64,000 nucleotides of DNA from Acridotheres tristis (Eukaryota > Chordata > Aves > Passeriformes > Sturnidae): NCBI GenBank assembly GCA_037013685.1, contig CM072919.1, forward strand, positions 30,362,255-30,426,254, read 5' to 3'. Positions 1-10,972 of the stretch are shown here, piece after piece (the stretch's first letter is position 1; the number at the start of each line of letters is the position of its first letter). A program made the translations under genes and the position numbers. The notes beneath the pieces were generated by a model. The model was not told the DNA's origin. It saw nothing but the letters and a program-made list of their open reading frames with translations, and searched no databases.

Positions 1-621
1 GTAGAAATTACAAAAAGCAATTATTGGATCCAGATGCAGTTTTCTCTGTCTGCATGTACTTACTCATAAAGATTGACCTACTTCTACTGACTGAGGGAGG
101 CAGAGCTGGAAGTGATCCACAATCCTGCAATCAGAAAGGGTATATTGGGCAAGGGAAAACTATGAGAAGCAATTTGGAAGTTGTAGGATTTCAGACCATC
201 TTTTTGGTCACTTGTCCTAATGGTGAATTGTGCTTGACTAGACATCACAAAGGCATATCAGCAGAAAGAACTTAGGTCTTACATTCATCTCCAGCTTTCA
301 GTAAATCTAAACCATATTTCTTTACCAAAAATAGAACCCAACAAAGCAAACCGTTAACAAATGCTGTAGTAAAAAAATACAATCCACGAAGCCCTTTTTG
401 CTGTTAAAAAATGAGCCTACAGACTTTTCTGGAAGGCCCATCATATGTGTAAATGAAGAAAGCCCCTAACTTATGTCCACTACACAAAGATGATTATATC
501 AGCTCTGAGATTTTGGGGGTATAAAGAATGCAGAATTCAGGGTTAAAACACCAAAACCACATATACACAAAACCAATCAAAACAACCAAAAAAATACCCT
601 CTCTCATAAAAAACAAATCAA
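1..621. other. No recognised feature
   Basis: AT-rich single-copy-looking sequence. I see no repeat family, no RNA gene and no credible exon. The longest frame, about 83 codons on the plus strand near the start, has no recognisable domain and is the length expected by chance in this composition. Confidence 0.6.
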
Positions 622-626
622 CCAAG
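622..626. repeat. Target-site duplication CCAAG, left copy
   Basis: CCAAG lies immediately before the TG that begins the LTR and is repeated exactly right after its closing CA. A 5-bp duplication is the mark left by retroviral-type integration. Confidence 0.8.
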
Positions 627-737
627 TGTCTCAGTTTTGAGCTGCCAATTTAAATAAACCTTTTTTTCCTGTTGTGAGACAGAACCAGGAGCAAAAGAGC
701 AAGGCAGGCCTAAAACTTGAGAGCGTATAAAAGAAAA

Positions 738-743
738 TTTATT
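738..743 (-). promoter_or_regulatory. LTR polyadenylation signal
   Basis: TTTATT on the plus strand is AATAAA on the LTR strand. It lies shortly upstream of the 3' end of the 627-1989 solo LTR, the position expected of the proviral poly(A) signal. Confidence 0.55.
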
Positions 744-1749
744 AACTACACAAACAAAGAGAAAGGAAAAGGAAAAAAATTCAGAATAGATTTTCAGATC
801 ACTCCTTCCCTGCCTCTCCCAATCTTCATAACAACAAAACAAACATATAACAAATACTTCGGTCAGTCCCCAGTTTAGTCTTTCTCAGTTCACTTCTGGA
901 GAGGGAAGCCTCTTCTTGTTGAAGTTGTAGGGATTTTTTCCCACAAGAAGGAAAAAGACAGTTCTCTTCTGGTTTTATCTTTCACGATTTGCATCCGCCC
1001 GGGAACCTGCAACCATGACGCTCCTCCCAACTCTACAGCCGTCCCAAAGTTGTAGATGTGGGCCATGTCTGTCTCATGGGGTATTACTTTTAAGAATGAA
1101 ATATTCAACAGCAAAGATTCTCTCTGTCTCCTTTCTTCCTGCTCAGGCTTCATCTTCAGAAAATCCCTTTCTTTTCTCAGGGCAGAAATTCTCAACACAG
1201 GTGCTCTTTAGTCAAATCATCTGTTAAATGGAACATGTCCATCCCCCCATGTCTCTTTCCATGGTTTATAGGAATATTCAGTACATTAGTTCATCCCTAC
1301 AATTTTAAAAAAAGATTTTTCAGCCATTTCAGCATCTTCTCATTCTCCTTCCATCTTAAAAACTTAGCTCTTACATCACTGACTTCAGAAATCTTCTTAT
1401 TCCCTTTCATATTCAAAGGAAAGGCTGGAGGCTTTGAAAATCTTATTTGAGCACTAAAGAGTTAAAGTTTAACACAACTACAAAAGTTGGGCCAGGCTCA
1501 GGCCGTGCTGGGGGTGCAGCTGAGGTGTCAATCAGCCTTTGTGGGGCTGGGCTGCAGCCCCACAGTGCTCATGGCCACCCGGGCAGGCCCGGCCCGACCA
1601 ACAGCAGCAAGAGTCGACCTCCCCCCCCACGCCAGAGCCGCAGGCCCGTGGAGGAGGAAGCTGTGAAAGTTTTATCACACAACTTTTTCTCCCCCCGGCC
1701 ATCGGGTCCCCTTGTTGGCAAACGGGGCCCAAGCGGCCCCCTGAGCCTT

Positions 1750-1776
1750 CCCCCCCCCCCCCACCCGCCCCCCCGG
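1750..1776. repeat. Poly(C) tract inside the LTR
   Basis: A run of C broken by single A and G bases, within the GC-rich core of the solo LTR. A second C run lies near 1620. Such tracts are prone to slippage and to sequencing error, so the exact length is uncertain. Confidence 0.75.
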
Positions 1777-1989
1777 AATGGGGGAGAGGGAAGCTCGGGT
1801 TGATGTTACCTGCTCAGCCGCCAGAAAGACAAAGAGCCTCAGTTCCGGATTACCTCCTTCAAAATGTGTGTTCACGGAGCGAACTAACTTTCTCTAATTG
1901 ACTGTTGCAGGTGTCCCAACCCCCACAGAGGAAATTCTCTTAGAGAAAATATCTCTCTGAGTTTCTTCTTCCTAAGTCAACCTATCACA

Positions 1990-1994
1990 CCAAG
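1990..1994. repeat. Target-site duplication CCAAG, right copy
   Basis: Exact partner of the copy at 622-626. The base before each copy is also A, so a 6-bp reading (ACCAAG) is possible, but then the LTR would lose its canonical TG start. Confidence 0.8.
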
Positions 1995-3797
1995 CAAACA
2001 AAACCCCACAAAACCTACAGTCCCTGGAAGAGGTTGCTAAATCTTTTTGTCACCATTTACTCGCCTGCTTTGCTGCTTTGTGTTATTTTCAATATAATCT
2101 GAACCATCAACCATAAAATAGATAACATCTCCTCTTTATTTTCTGTCTTTGTTCTTCTTCTGGAAATACTGACATCGCAACGCCTTCATAAAATGAGGAC
2201 ATAGTAAGCTTTCTGTGTTTTGTCTCTGTAATTCTATTCCTTTGAAATCAATTTTTTCTTTTTTTAATCAATTCCCAAAATATAAACTCGAGATCGTTGT
2301 TGGCCCTCTCACACACATGTATTTACATATTAAAGATGCCAAATAGACTTGAATCCCTTTTCAGAGAATTGTGACACATGAAGAGCAATCTGGAACACAA
2401 ATTGTTAAGTGCTTGAAAACACTAGGGCTACTGAAAAAGGTATTTTCTAATCAGCTTTTTTTGTAACACTATTTGTCATGTATTTCTTGTTCATGTAGTG
2501 ATTCAAGATGACCATTCTGGCTTTCATATCTTGGTAAGTTGTTCCAGAAACCAGGAGTTTGTAATTTGCATAAATTTACTGAATTAATAGTAAATCCTGT
2601 GATGGTATATAAACATTTCAAGGATTTGCAAGATCACGAATGAATTCCAGCCATTAAATTATTGCCTCAGTCATCACGTGGATTTCTGTCTTAAGGCAAT
2701 TCAACTATTTCACACCCTTTCTACTTAAAATAAATAAATAAATAAATAAATAGCAAATATTTTCATAATCTAAAAAACCAAGTTCTATACAAGAATTTTG
2801 GAATTTGAAGGTTAAAAGGCAAAAAAAAATGTGGTCAACAGTAAAAAAAGGGGAAAGACTCTTAATTTCCTTTTCTGAAATAACTTAGAAAAAGTATTGA
2901 GGATCTTATTTCAAGCTATGTTATTTCTCAATAATGACACAATCCGTCACATGCCGTGGAGATAAAAGTTCCGTACTTTTGTTCCAGATGAACTATAAAT
3001 CCAGAAGATATAAAATCTTTTACCAAGGCCCACTACCAAACAGTGGAAACCACAAAGCCAGAGATATTTAGACACATTAGTAAACACTTGACCAGCATTT
3101 CACACACATCTATTTTGAGTTTTTTGAAGCATGGTTTTGGTCAGAAAGCAAAGTAATATTCTTATCTAACCATTCAGGCATTCTAGAGCTTTGTTGCAAT
3201 AAAATTGCAGGAATAATTTAAGCAATGTGCACAGTATTTCTTCCTCTGTTATTCACTCAGAGCTAATAATGAAAGATATGAAATGAGCTCTGCATTTTGC
3301 AAAAGCAAATGTGCAGAATGATTTCTATTAACATAAATCCACCTGCATGAGTCATATCTGGGCAAATACGAGAGAGGAAAATGAAGAATAACAGTGAAGG
3401 ATTACTGTCACAAAAATTTCTCCACATGATAAAGAAAGTGATTTTCATTAGATACAGAGTTTCAATAGGAGAAAAACAAACTTAGTTTATTCTTTCAATG
3501 TTTGCATGAGTATCATACTGATTATTTTATTTATTAGCATAATTGCCCATTATTAAAAAAATCTTGCATTCTTGAAGCATAGCCTGTAATCAGATTTGAA
3601 TATACATTGAAATAATTACATGCTTGGTATAGTATAAATAATTTTGAATCCTGACCTTAACAATGCTACAAATTAAGAATTATGTTTGATGTTGCTCCAA
3701 GTAACCATATAAATTCATATATGCAATAGAAAATTAACATTTGCTACAAGCTGGCACCTTGATTAGATATAGTTTCTCTTGGTTCCCTTCTGTCCCA
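1995..3797. other. No recognised feature apart from a tetranucleotide repeat
   Basis: AT-rich sequence with many stops in all frames. It holds an (AAAT)n microsatellite at 2727-2752. I recognise no transposable element or exon. Confidence 0.6.
2727..2752. repeat. (AAAT)n microsatellite
   Basis: About six perfect AAAT units. Confidence 0.9.
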
Positions 3798-3872
3798 CAG
3801 TAGGGAGCAAGGGACTAGATGAACTTTTAAGTCACTTCCAACTTGAGTCATTCTATGATTCTCTGATTCTTA
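3798..3872 (+). mobile_element. CR1 LINE, 3' terminal fragment
   Basis: The last about 70 bases of a CR1: a stretch reading GGGACTAGATGAACTTTTAA, then TCACTTCCAACTTGAGTCA, then the CR1 terminal repeats ATTCTATGATTCTCTGATTC. Extreme 5' truncation is normal for CR1. It contains no coding sequence. Confidence 0.8.
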
Positions 3873-4456
3873 GCTTTTAAAATTAGTCTCTCTTGATGGA
3901 GTCATTCTACCTTGATGGAGCCATACAAATAATTAAAACATTCATTAGAGCAAGACTCAAAGAGTGGGCACTCAGACATTGGGTGATGTCTGTCTGGTGG
4001 TCTCCAAGAGAGTCCCTGGTTTTACTCTTTGGGTCAGTGTATTTGGTTCAGCAAACTGTAATCTTGTGGGTTTGGGTGTTCATTGCATAAGTGAGAAGGA
4101 GAAGCTTGAATACTGGATTTCCATACCTGAGGTAAGCTTTCGGTTCTTAAGAGAATACAGTCAGACATATTTCACATTTTCCTGTACAATGACCAGAAGT
4201 TCATTACAATAGCTGGAATCTTTTGCTGATGAAAGTGATAGCAAAGTTGTCAGAATCAGTGAGGTGAACACTGGCTCACAAAACATATGGATTTCCCATT
4301 AGTATTGTTTTATTTCTGCTATTTCATTTAATGTTGAACTAACAAAGTTAAAGAATGTTAGAAAAGTTCCAGAAAACCACTAGAAACAAAATTAATTATC
4401 CTTATTTATGACATATTTCTGCATCAATATTGCAAATTAAGATTCAAATAGACCAA

Positions 4457-4461
4457 ACTAG
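4457..4461. repeat. Target-site duplication ACTAG, left copy
   Basis: Exact 5-bp match to the sequence following the other end of the 4462-5080 LTR. Confidence 0.8.
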
Positions 4462-5080
4462 TGTATTGGTTTGAAAGTAAAACCAGTGCGAGACTCCAAG
4501 TCAGTAATACAATTTAATAGGAGAAAAGAGAAAAAAAATAAAATACATGCAATAATATAAAAGAAACAACCACCAACACAGTCAGAAATACAACCTGACA
4601 CCCTGTCAGTCAGGGTGTTGGTAGCAGTCCGTATAAATGGTGCCTGCAGTCCTCCTGGATAACAGCTGTGGTTCAGTTGAAGCAGTGCTCCTGTAGAAGG
4701 TGCAGTTTTCCTCCGAAGATCCAGCGATGATGTGGAAATGATCCGACTTTCCTCTGGGATCCAGTGGAAAGGTCTGGCTTCGTGTCCCAAACCCCAGTTT
4801 TTTATCTAGGTAGGAAAGGCTTGGCTCCTGCCGCTGGCTGGGGCATCTCCCAATGGGATGATGTAATCTTATCAGTCACACAATAGGACTTCATGGCCCA
4901 TTAACGGAATATATCTTCTGGAGGAAGGATGGGTTGTGAAAAGATTACGATGATCATCCCCTGATTTTATCAGATGGCACATCAGCAGAGGATATCTCCC
5001 ACAGAGATAAGGATCACCACGCCTCCCACATTTTAACAGATGGTGATAGAATACACATTTTTGCATTGTACACCAGGACA
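4462..5080 (-). mobile_element. Solo LTR of an avian endogenous retrovirus (619 bp)
   Basis: On the minus strand it starts TGTCCTGGTGTACAATG and ends ACCAATACA, with an exact ACTAG duplication on both sides and no internal retroviral sequence: a solo LTR. A TATA-like GATAAAAAA (minus strand, 4798-4806) follows the duplicated upstream block described separately, and a variant poly(A) signal ATTAAA (minus, 4513-4518) lies near the 3' end. The order, upstream block, TATA, poly(A) signal, end, is that of U3-R-U5. A second copy of the same family lies at 59661 on the plus strand and matches over roughly the first 480 bases. The 110-codon minus-strand frame inside it is LTR read-through, not a gene. 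The 5-bp duplication fits an ERVL-like origin; the exact family is not assigned. Confidence 0.85.
4894..5039 (-). repeat. Imperfect direct repeat in the LTR U3 region
   Basis: Two related blocks on the LTR strand, each opening with CTGTTAAAA or CTGATAAAA and closing with a GATAT...TGGGCCA or TGTGCCA segment. The openings are about 66 bases apart (5039 and 4973 on the plus strand). The same two-block layout recurs in the copy at 59709. By analogy with retroviral U3 regions this could be a duplicated enhancer; that role is inference. Confidence 0.6.
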
Positions 5081-5085
5081 ACTAG
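5081..5085. repeat. Target-site duplication ACTAG, right copy
   Basis: Exact partner of 4457-4461, directly after the CA end of the LTR. Confidence 0.8.
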
Positions 5086-5183
5086 CCACTCACTAACCAA
5101 AGAGAGAACATGGTTTGGTACCTTGTAAAGTGGTTCTTAGATATACTGGAGCATCTACTGCTTATGAAGAACCTCAAGAATGG

Positions 5184-5394
5184 AAGAAAAAATTAAAAAG
5201 AAAAAAGAAAAAAATAGATAAGAAAAAAAGAAAAAAAAATAGAAAAGAAAAAAGAAAAAATAAAGAAGAAAAAATAAAGAAGAAAAAAGAAAAAAGAAAA
5301 AAGAAAAAAGAAAAAAGAAAAAAGAAAAAAGAAAAAAGAAAAAAGAAAAAAGAAAAAAGAAAAAAGAAAAAAGAAAAAAGAAAAAAGAAAAAAA
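5184..5394. repeat. Purine-only (GAAAAAA)n heptamer array
   Basis: An A/G-rich strand that becomes a near-perfect GAAAAAA tandem array from about 5282 to 5390 (roughly 16 units), with a less regular start containing TAAAGAAG and TAGAAAAG variants. The lysine- and arginine-rich frame on the plus strand and the phenylalanine-rich frame on the minus strand are products of the repeat, not proteins. Confidence 0.9.
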
Positions 5395-8300
5395 GGTCAC
5401 TTTAGAAAACTTAGCCCTATCTGCATACTTTCATATTCATCAAAACAGTCCACATTTCAGATCACTGATTTAAGCCAGCAGCAGGAGTAAGAACGCATTA
5501 TAGAAGTAAATGTTTGCAGGCTAAAGCTCCACTATATCTTCATCACTGCAACCCATTTTTCAGCATTCAAAAATTCCTGAGCCTTACCACAGACCCATAC
5601 TAGCTAATGGAGACTCTTTGTGCTTCAGATGTTAGAATTATATGCTTTTGAAGCAAAAGATATATATTTTATGAATGAATGTGGAAGTTCTAAAGAAAGA
5701 ATATGCATAATAAAATCAACACTGTAGGATTATGATTTTCAAAGGAGGTTTTTTTTCTGGAGGAAGGGCACTTTTGTAGAGAAACTGAACACACTTGTTA
5801 AAAGCAAACAGAAAGAAACATAAGGACTTTTGTCAAAGACAAGACAGGATATCTGAATGAACAAATATCTCAGTATTGCAATAGATTATTGTTGTGTATT
5901 GCTTAATATATACCATCTTGAAAGCTACACAGATATATTGCATATTTTTCATTTTATACAACGTGAGATACTGGCAGAGCAGCACATCTAATTAATTTTT
6001 AAAGACAAAAATCCCCTGTTTATGTACTTATAACGGAGTCAGGAGCTCTAAATCGCATCCTTCTATGAATATTAAGTCACACTATAAAGAGGGAAAGAAA
6101 ACTTCTGAGTTTAAAACAGCCATTTGCTTCTAAATTTCTGCTTAAACTTCCATGTGTTTTTTACTCAATAGATTTTTGAGGTGCCTTGGCTTCCAAATGA
6201 GAAAGATAAAACCATTTAGGCACCATATCTCAAATGTTTACTGGCATTTGAGGATGAAAGGATTCCGCTGAGGAAGACCTGCCTATACAATTCCAGATAC
6301 ATTCCCCTGAAGATACATTCCCTAACATAAGTGAGAGAAAACATTTAGCACAACCTTTAGCAAAATTGGAATTTCAGAAACAGAAGAGATTTTGAATAGC
6401 TAGCTAGCTACCTATATGTAAAGTAGGACACATCTAAAACACATCAAGATTAAAGGGATCAATGCTCAGATGGAACCAAGTTGCTGCTTTTTTTTCTGAT
6501 TATTAGCTCACTTTCACAGTTAATCGTAGTTCAACGATCAAAACCTGAGCCACCTCATACCATTAGTGAGTTGAAGAAATGCAGGTGAACCTTCAGTGGA
6601 AAGCCTTAACTTCTAGCAGCCTTGTTGAAAGAAAATATAGCAGTAAGAGAACAGATTTGACCATATCTGAGTGAAGGCTGATACTCAAGTTAATAAAAAA
6701 AATCTGCTTGATTATATTTTTGGGAGTTTTCACGTACCCTTTTTTAAAAAATCTTATAATTAAAAAGCACAGAGGCTTAACTTAACTCCTCATCTCTTCC
6801 CTTTATTTATTCTCTTCTTGCTAATTTTCTATTTTCTATTGTTAAAATTAAAACTGTAGGCATTCCACATGCAAGTATTTAGTGTTATTTCGTTTGTATT
6901 TTGTTTTCTTCTTTTTTCTTTAAATATTTTACATTAGTATTCTATATCTCATTGCTTGCCTCCTAAGGACAAACATACTATAAAATGTACTCATAAATCA
7001 AATTTAAGTGCACTACAGAGGTAAAAGTGATAGCAAAAATGTCATGCTTTGTCAGTGGGTTAGTGGAGAATGACCCATTTTCATATTAAAGTGATAAAAT
7101 TCGTATGATAAAACACATAAAAAATTGTGACATTTATACTGCTGAGACACCAGGGAGACTTCGATCAAACCTGTTCACCTATTCATTCTGAATAATCTGG
7201 AAAAGCAATGCATTTCTGGAGAAACAGGTAAAAACAGACATGTTTATTTCTTCTCCTTTGGGACCTGGATACCAAATTCAAATGAGAAAAGTCTAACATG
7301 TTAAAAATAATAGATCATACATAAAAGAAACAATTTTTCCTTTTATTTTTAGTTTCTTTTTTTGTCATGAGAAAGCACACTAGGGAAAATATTGCCATTC
7401 AAAATAGGTAGTCTTGAAAGTTTACCGTTCATTAGCTGCACCCACAAATAATGGTCAGGCACCCTCAACTCCAGTAGGAGGCTATGCTCAGGTTTAAAAC
7501 AATCTCAAAGGTTAACTTCTTTATAGTTCATTGTGGTGTCGATCGCTATCTAATTATATGAGTCTTTTGGGTACCAAAATGGCAGCAACTATACTGTTGA
7601 TTCCATGAGACTTTGGAAAGTGGCAGCACTCTTCAGAGAAAATAATTGAAGGGCACAGTGTTCATTTTTCAAATCCATATTTAATCACAGTATGCACACA
7701 AAAAGACAGAAAAATTTGTCTCAAATAGTTCTCGGATATCTAATTGGTTAGAAACAGTGGTTTATAGCTAATAGAGTGAAAGCTATAAGAGTGATTGTCA
7801 TAATTGAACTCTAGCAGTGATAAGCTTTCTCTAATTCTTCCCACAAATACTTATTATATAATTTTTAAAATTATTTTCAACTGGCATTTTTTGACAGTTT
7901 CTGAGATAAATATCTGGACCATCATCAGTTTTAGTCCATGTCTGTATGCTTTATGCAACATACACAATAAATTCTACAATTAATTTTGAAGTTGTGGTTA
8001 GGTTTTTTTAGTTGATAAAGCATGAAAAATTGATATTAGCGATTATATATCCCAGATTAATGAAATATACTGAACTGGAAGGGATCACATGTCTATGTAT
8101 GTGTATATGGATGGATGTAGACTTTTTACAAGTGGATATGTATGCACATGTGCTTACAAAAAGGATTTTTTTCTGTACTTCTGTGTATTAAAAAGCACAG
8201 ACACAGTGGTACTCTTTTTTTTCAACTCAAATATTCATTTGAGGCTTCTAGAAGGAAACAGATTGATAAATAGATATAAACATTTCTGAAAGAGGTACTG

Positions 8301-9887
8301 TGCAATATTGCTTTCTCACAGAGTTGAGCTTTACTCTTATGAGCACACACTATAAAGTGACAGCTTTCAAAACAATTTTCAAAGAAAATATTAAGACAGA
8401 AGGATTTTCTTTCTTCTGAGAAACCTGCAGGTCAGTGATGAAAATTTAGATATAAAAATGCATTTGAAATAAAAGTTTTATGTTTTACCTACTGCAACAT
8501 CTTTCTGCTTCACAGAGATTTCACACTTCTATTTACAAGGTAAATATGCATAACAGGGTTTTCATGATGTCCACTATACCATAAAAAAAGCTAAAGAAAC
8601 AATACTTTATTCTAGGTTTTTGTTGTTGGTTTGTTTTGTGTTTTTTTCTTTTTAATTTTTTATTAATAAGAACATTCAAAGCTGCTGTGAGGACATAAGA
8701 ATTTGAATTATTGAAAGCCTATGAGCATAGATTATATTACCAAACAAATTTAAACTCTGCATTCCTATTTCCTACCCGCTATGGAAAGCAATCTCAAGGC
8801 TGATTCAAATATCAACTATATTCTGTCACAGATAAACATAGTGCTTTGCTCTTGTACTGTGGATTTGATCAAAACTTTTACTCCTGCTGCTAATGGTAAA
8901 ATTCCTTCTCTCATTTCTCAAAAGTAGGAGCCTCCACAGTTTATCACAGAGTTGAACCTGTGGTAACAGCTAACACTCTTCGCTGTTAAGGTGTCAAAGG
9001 ATTACATATATCCTAACATGGCTGAAAACACAGAGCTGTTGACTCAAAAAAACTGACTGGATTGAGATATCTTAATTTTACCACTCAACAGGCTGGGTGA
9101 CATCTTTCAAAATACCAAAAAAACTTTATGACGAAGTTAGAAAGATTTTATATTTCCAGTGTGCAAACCATACACCTATGAAAGAGTCATAACCAAAATA
9201 AACACCTATTTTGACTTTAGTAGTATGTGATTTATGAAGGTATAAATCTTATTCAGATTACTCAGGGGAGAGTTTCTGACACTGTAAAAGTCTGTTTTCA
9301 TTGTACACTAGTACCAGATTTACCTGCCCCAGATTTCAGCTATGACACAGAGCATATTTTTTCAAGACACACTTGAAACTTTCAAGACACTTTTTGAGAA
9401 TTTTATATGATGTCAAAGTAGTGGTCAAAAAGAACTTCTAAATAGTGTGCTCAATAGTAGTGTGTAATAAAATGTATGGAGAGAAAACTTAAGCAAGGAT
9501 TGCTTGGATTAGTTTTTAATAGTCATAAAATACACATTTTTATCACTTACAAATATTTATTTATGAAAAGAAGATTAATCTTAATTTGCATAATTTCATG
9601 GTCATATGAACTTTCTGAATAAATCTGGTACTTTTTGCCACATGGGAAAAACACGCTGATATAGGTGAGGGCACACACTTTCAGCCTAGAGGAGTGAAGG
9701 AATTGTGCTTATCTGACCCCTTGTGCACACACTGCTCCCAGATAGCAGGAGATCCATTCTGAACAGACCTAACACAACATAAACTTATGTCTCTCCCTGG
9801 CTGATCAACCACGATGATGTGTTACAGTATAGTCTTATGAGAAAAGGAGGAGGAAATAGTTAGACACAAATACCCCAATGGAGATGT
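5395..9887. other. No recognised feature
   Basis: About 4.5 kb of AT-rich sequence with no frame longer than about 66 codons, no recognisable transposon and no RNA gene. A short palindrome of alternating TAGC occurs near 6407. If it is an intron or intergenic desert, only alignment to other bird genomes could show conserved elements here. Confidence 0.55.
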
Positions 9888-10366
9888 GTGCTGTTTTTTT
9901 CCTGTAAGAGTGTTAGTTTTCTCCATAGTAGTTAGTATTAGTTAAGTTTTGGACTTTGGAAACAGGGCTGACAATACAGGGATGTTCTTGTCACAAAGAG
10001 AGCCTAGGCCTATGCTGATCCTTTTCCCATTCCATCCTAGCAAGGATGCTGGGGATGTACAAGGAACTGGGAGGGGATGTAATCGGGACAGGTGATGCCA
10101 ACTGGCCCAAGGATTATCCCACACCACATTGTGTCATGATCAGTATATAAATCTTGAGGAAGAAGGAGAAAGAGGGGGATGTTTGGAGTGGCGGTATTTT
10201 TCTGCCCAAGTAATGTTGGGTGTGATAGAGTTCTGCTTTCCTCTGGGTGGTTGAACACCTGCCTGTCCATGGGAAGCAGGAATCAATTCCCTGTTTTGCC
10301 CTGCTCACAAACATGTCTTTTGATTTAGTTATAAAAGTATCTTTGTATCAGTCACCAGTTTTCTCC
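9888..10366 (+). mobile_element. ERV LTR fragment A (avian ERVL-type LTR)
   Basis: I recognise the layout of a widespread avian LTR: a GTTAGTTTTCTCCATAGTAG start, a TGACAATACAGGGATG segment, an ACAAGGAACTGGGAGGGGAT segment, GTCATGATCAGTATATAAAT with the TATA box, and GGTTGAACACCTGCCTGTCC near the R region. The first about 20 bases and the final U5 portion are missing. At about 10367 it passes directly into sequence of a different LTR family in the same orientation. Frames on both strands across it are read-through. The age is high judging from many differences from the family sequence as I know it; the assignment rests on recognition and not on an alignment. Confidence 0.7.
10144..10150 (+). 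promoter_or_regulatory. TATA box of LTR fragment A
   Basis: TATATAA within CAGTATATAAAT, at the position where this LTR family carries its promoter. Whether it is active cannot be told from sequence. Confidence 0.5.
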
Positions 10367-10972
10367 TGTGCACCAGAGCAGGTGGATGTCCAAAGGAGGT
10401 TGTCAACCCCAGGGGAAGATCACACCGGAACAGGCTCTTGGCAGGACCTGTGACCCCTTGGGGAGAGGAGCCCATGCTGGAGCAGGTTTGCTGGCAGGAT
10501 TTGTGTCCTTGTGGAGGTGCAATACTGAAAGGGTCGCACCCATAGAAGAGACCCATGCTGGAGCAGTTTGTGAAGAACTGCAGCCTGTGGAAAATGCCCG
10601 TGTTGGAGAAGTTTATGGAGGACAGTCTCATGTGGGAGTGTCCCTGTGCTGGAGCATGACGACTATGAAGAGTTCTCACCCTCAGGGAGAAGCAGGGGCA
10701 GAAACAACGACTGAAGTCCATATTCCTTGTCCACCTACATCCTGGAGAAAACGGGGAGTAAAGCTAGTCTTATTAATAAGGGATGGGTGGAGGGATGGGA
10801 TTTTAAAGCTATAGTTTCGCATAATTTGATTTGCTTGTCAATAAATTAATTTCCCCAATTTGAGTTGTTTTTCCAATGTAATTGCTGAGTGATGTCTCTC
10901 TGTCTTGACCCATGAGACTTTCATTATATTTTCTCTCCCCTGTCTTTCAGAGGAGGGGAGTAATAAAGCAGA
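10367..10972 (+). mobile_element. ERV LTR fragment B (second avian ERVL-type LTR family)
   Basis: This stretch carries the repeated phrases of a common avian LTR: variants of CATGCTGGAGCAG recur at about 10471, 10552 and 10649, together with GGCAGGACCTGTGACCCC, GCAGTTTGTGAAGAACTGCA and, near the end, AATAAATTAATTTCCCCAA and GAGGAGGGGAGTAATAAAGC. The poly(A) signal is at 10840-10845. Its U3 start and its last about 40 bases are absent. A long frame on each strand (148 plus, 130 minus codons) spans it because this part of the LTR is GC-richer and low in stops; neither resembles a retroviral protein. The same family recurs, inverted and older-looking, at 23563-24092. Confidence 0.75.
10840..10845 (+). 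promoter_or_regulatory. Polyadenylation signal of LTR fragment B
   Basis: AATAAA in the GTCAATAAATTAATTTCCCC context shared by this LTR family. Confidence 0.6.

Larger units (their letters stand above)
627..1989 (-). mobile_element. Solo LTR of an avian endogenous retrovirus (about 1.36 kb)
   Basis: On the minus strand the unit begins TGTGATAGG and ends CTGAGACA, giving the TG...CA termini of an LTR, with an exact CCAAG duplication on both sides. No gag, pol or env sequence and no second LTR adjoin it, so it is a solo LTR left by recombination between the two LTRs of a provirus. A poly(A) signal (AATAAA read on the minus strand) sits at 738-743, about 110 bases before the 3' end, as expected for an R/U5 boundary. 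The inner part, about 1480-1800, is strikingly GC-rich with long C runs, unlike the AT-rich surroundings. Frames inside it, on both strands, are proline- or glycine-rich read-through of this GC-rich DNA and are not genes. At 1.36 kb it is long for an LTR. A 5-bp duplication fits an ERVL- or gammaretrovirus-like integrase better than the 6 bp usual for ERVK. The family name is not determined. Confidence 0.8.

Noticed and set aside
1447..1901. Proline-rich frames of about 120 codons
   Set aside because: They lie wholly inside the GC-rich, C-run core of the 627-1989 solo LTR and resemble no retroviral or host protein.
5115..5405. Lysine-rich frame and its phenylalanine-rich antisense partner
   Set aside because: Both are direct translations of the GAAAAAA repeat.
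10329..10814. Frames of 148 (plus) and 130 (minus) codons
   Set aside because: They cover LTR fragments A and B, which are non-coding and simply poor in stops.
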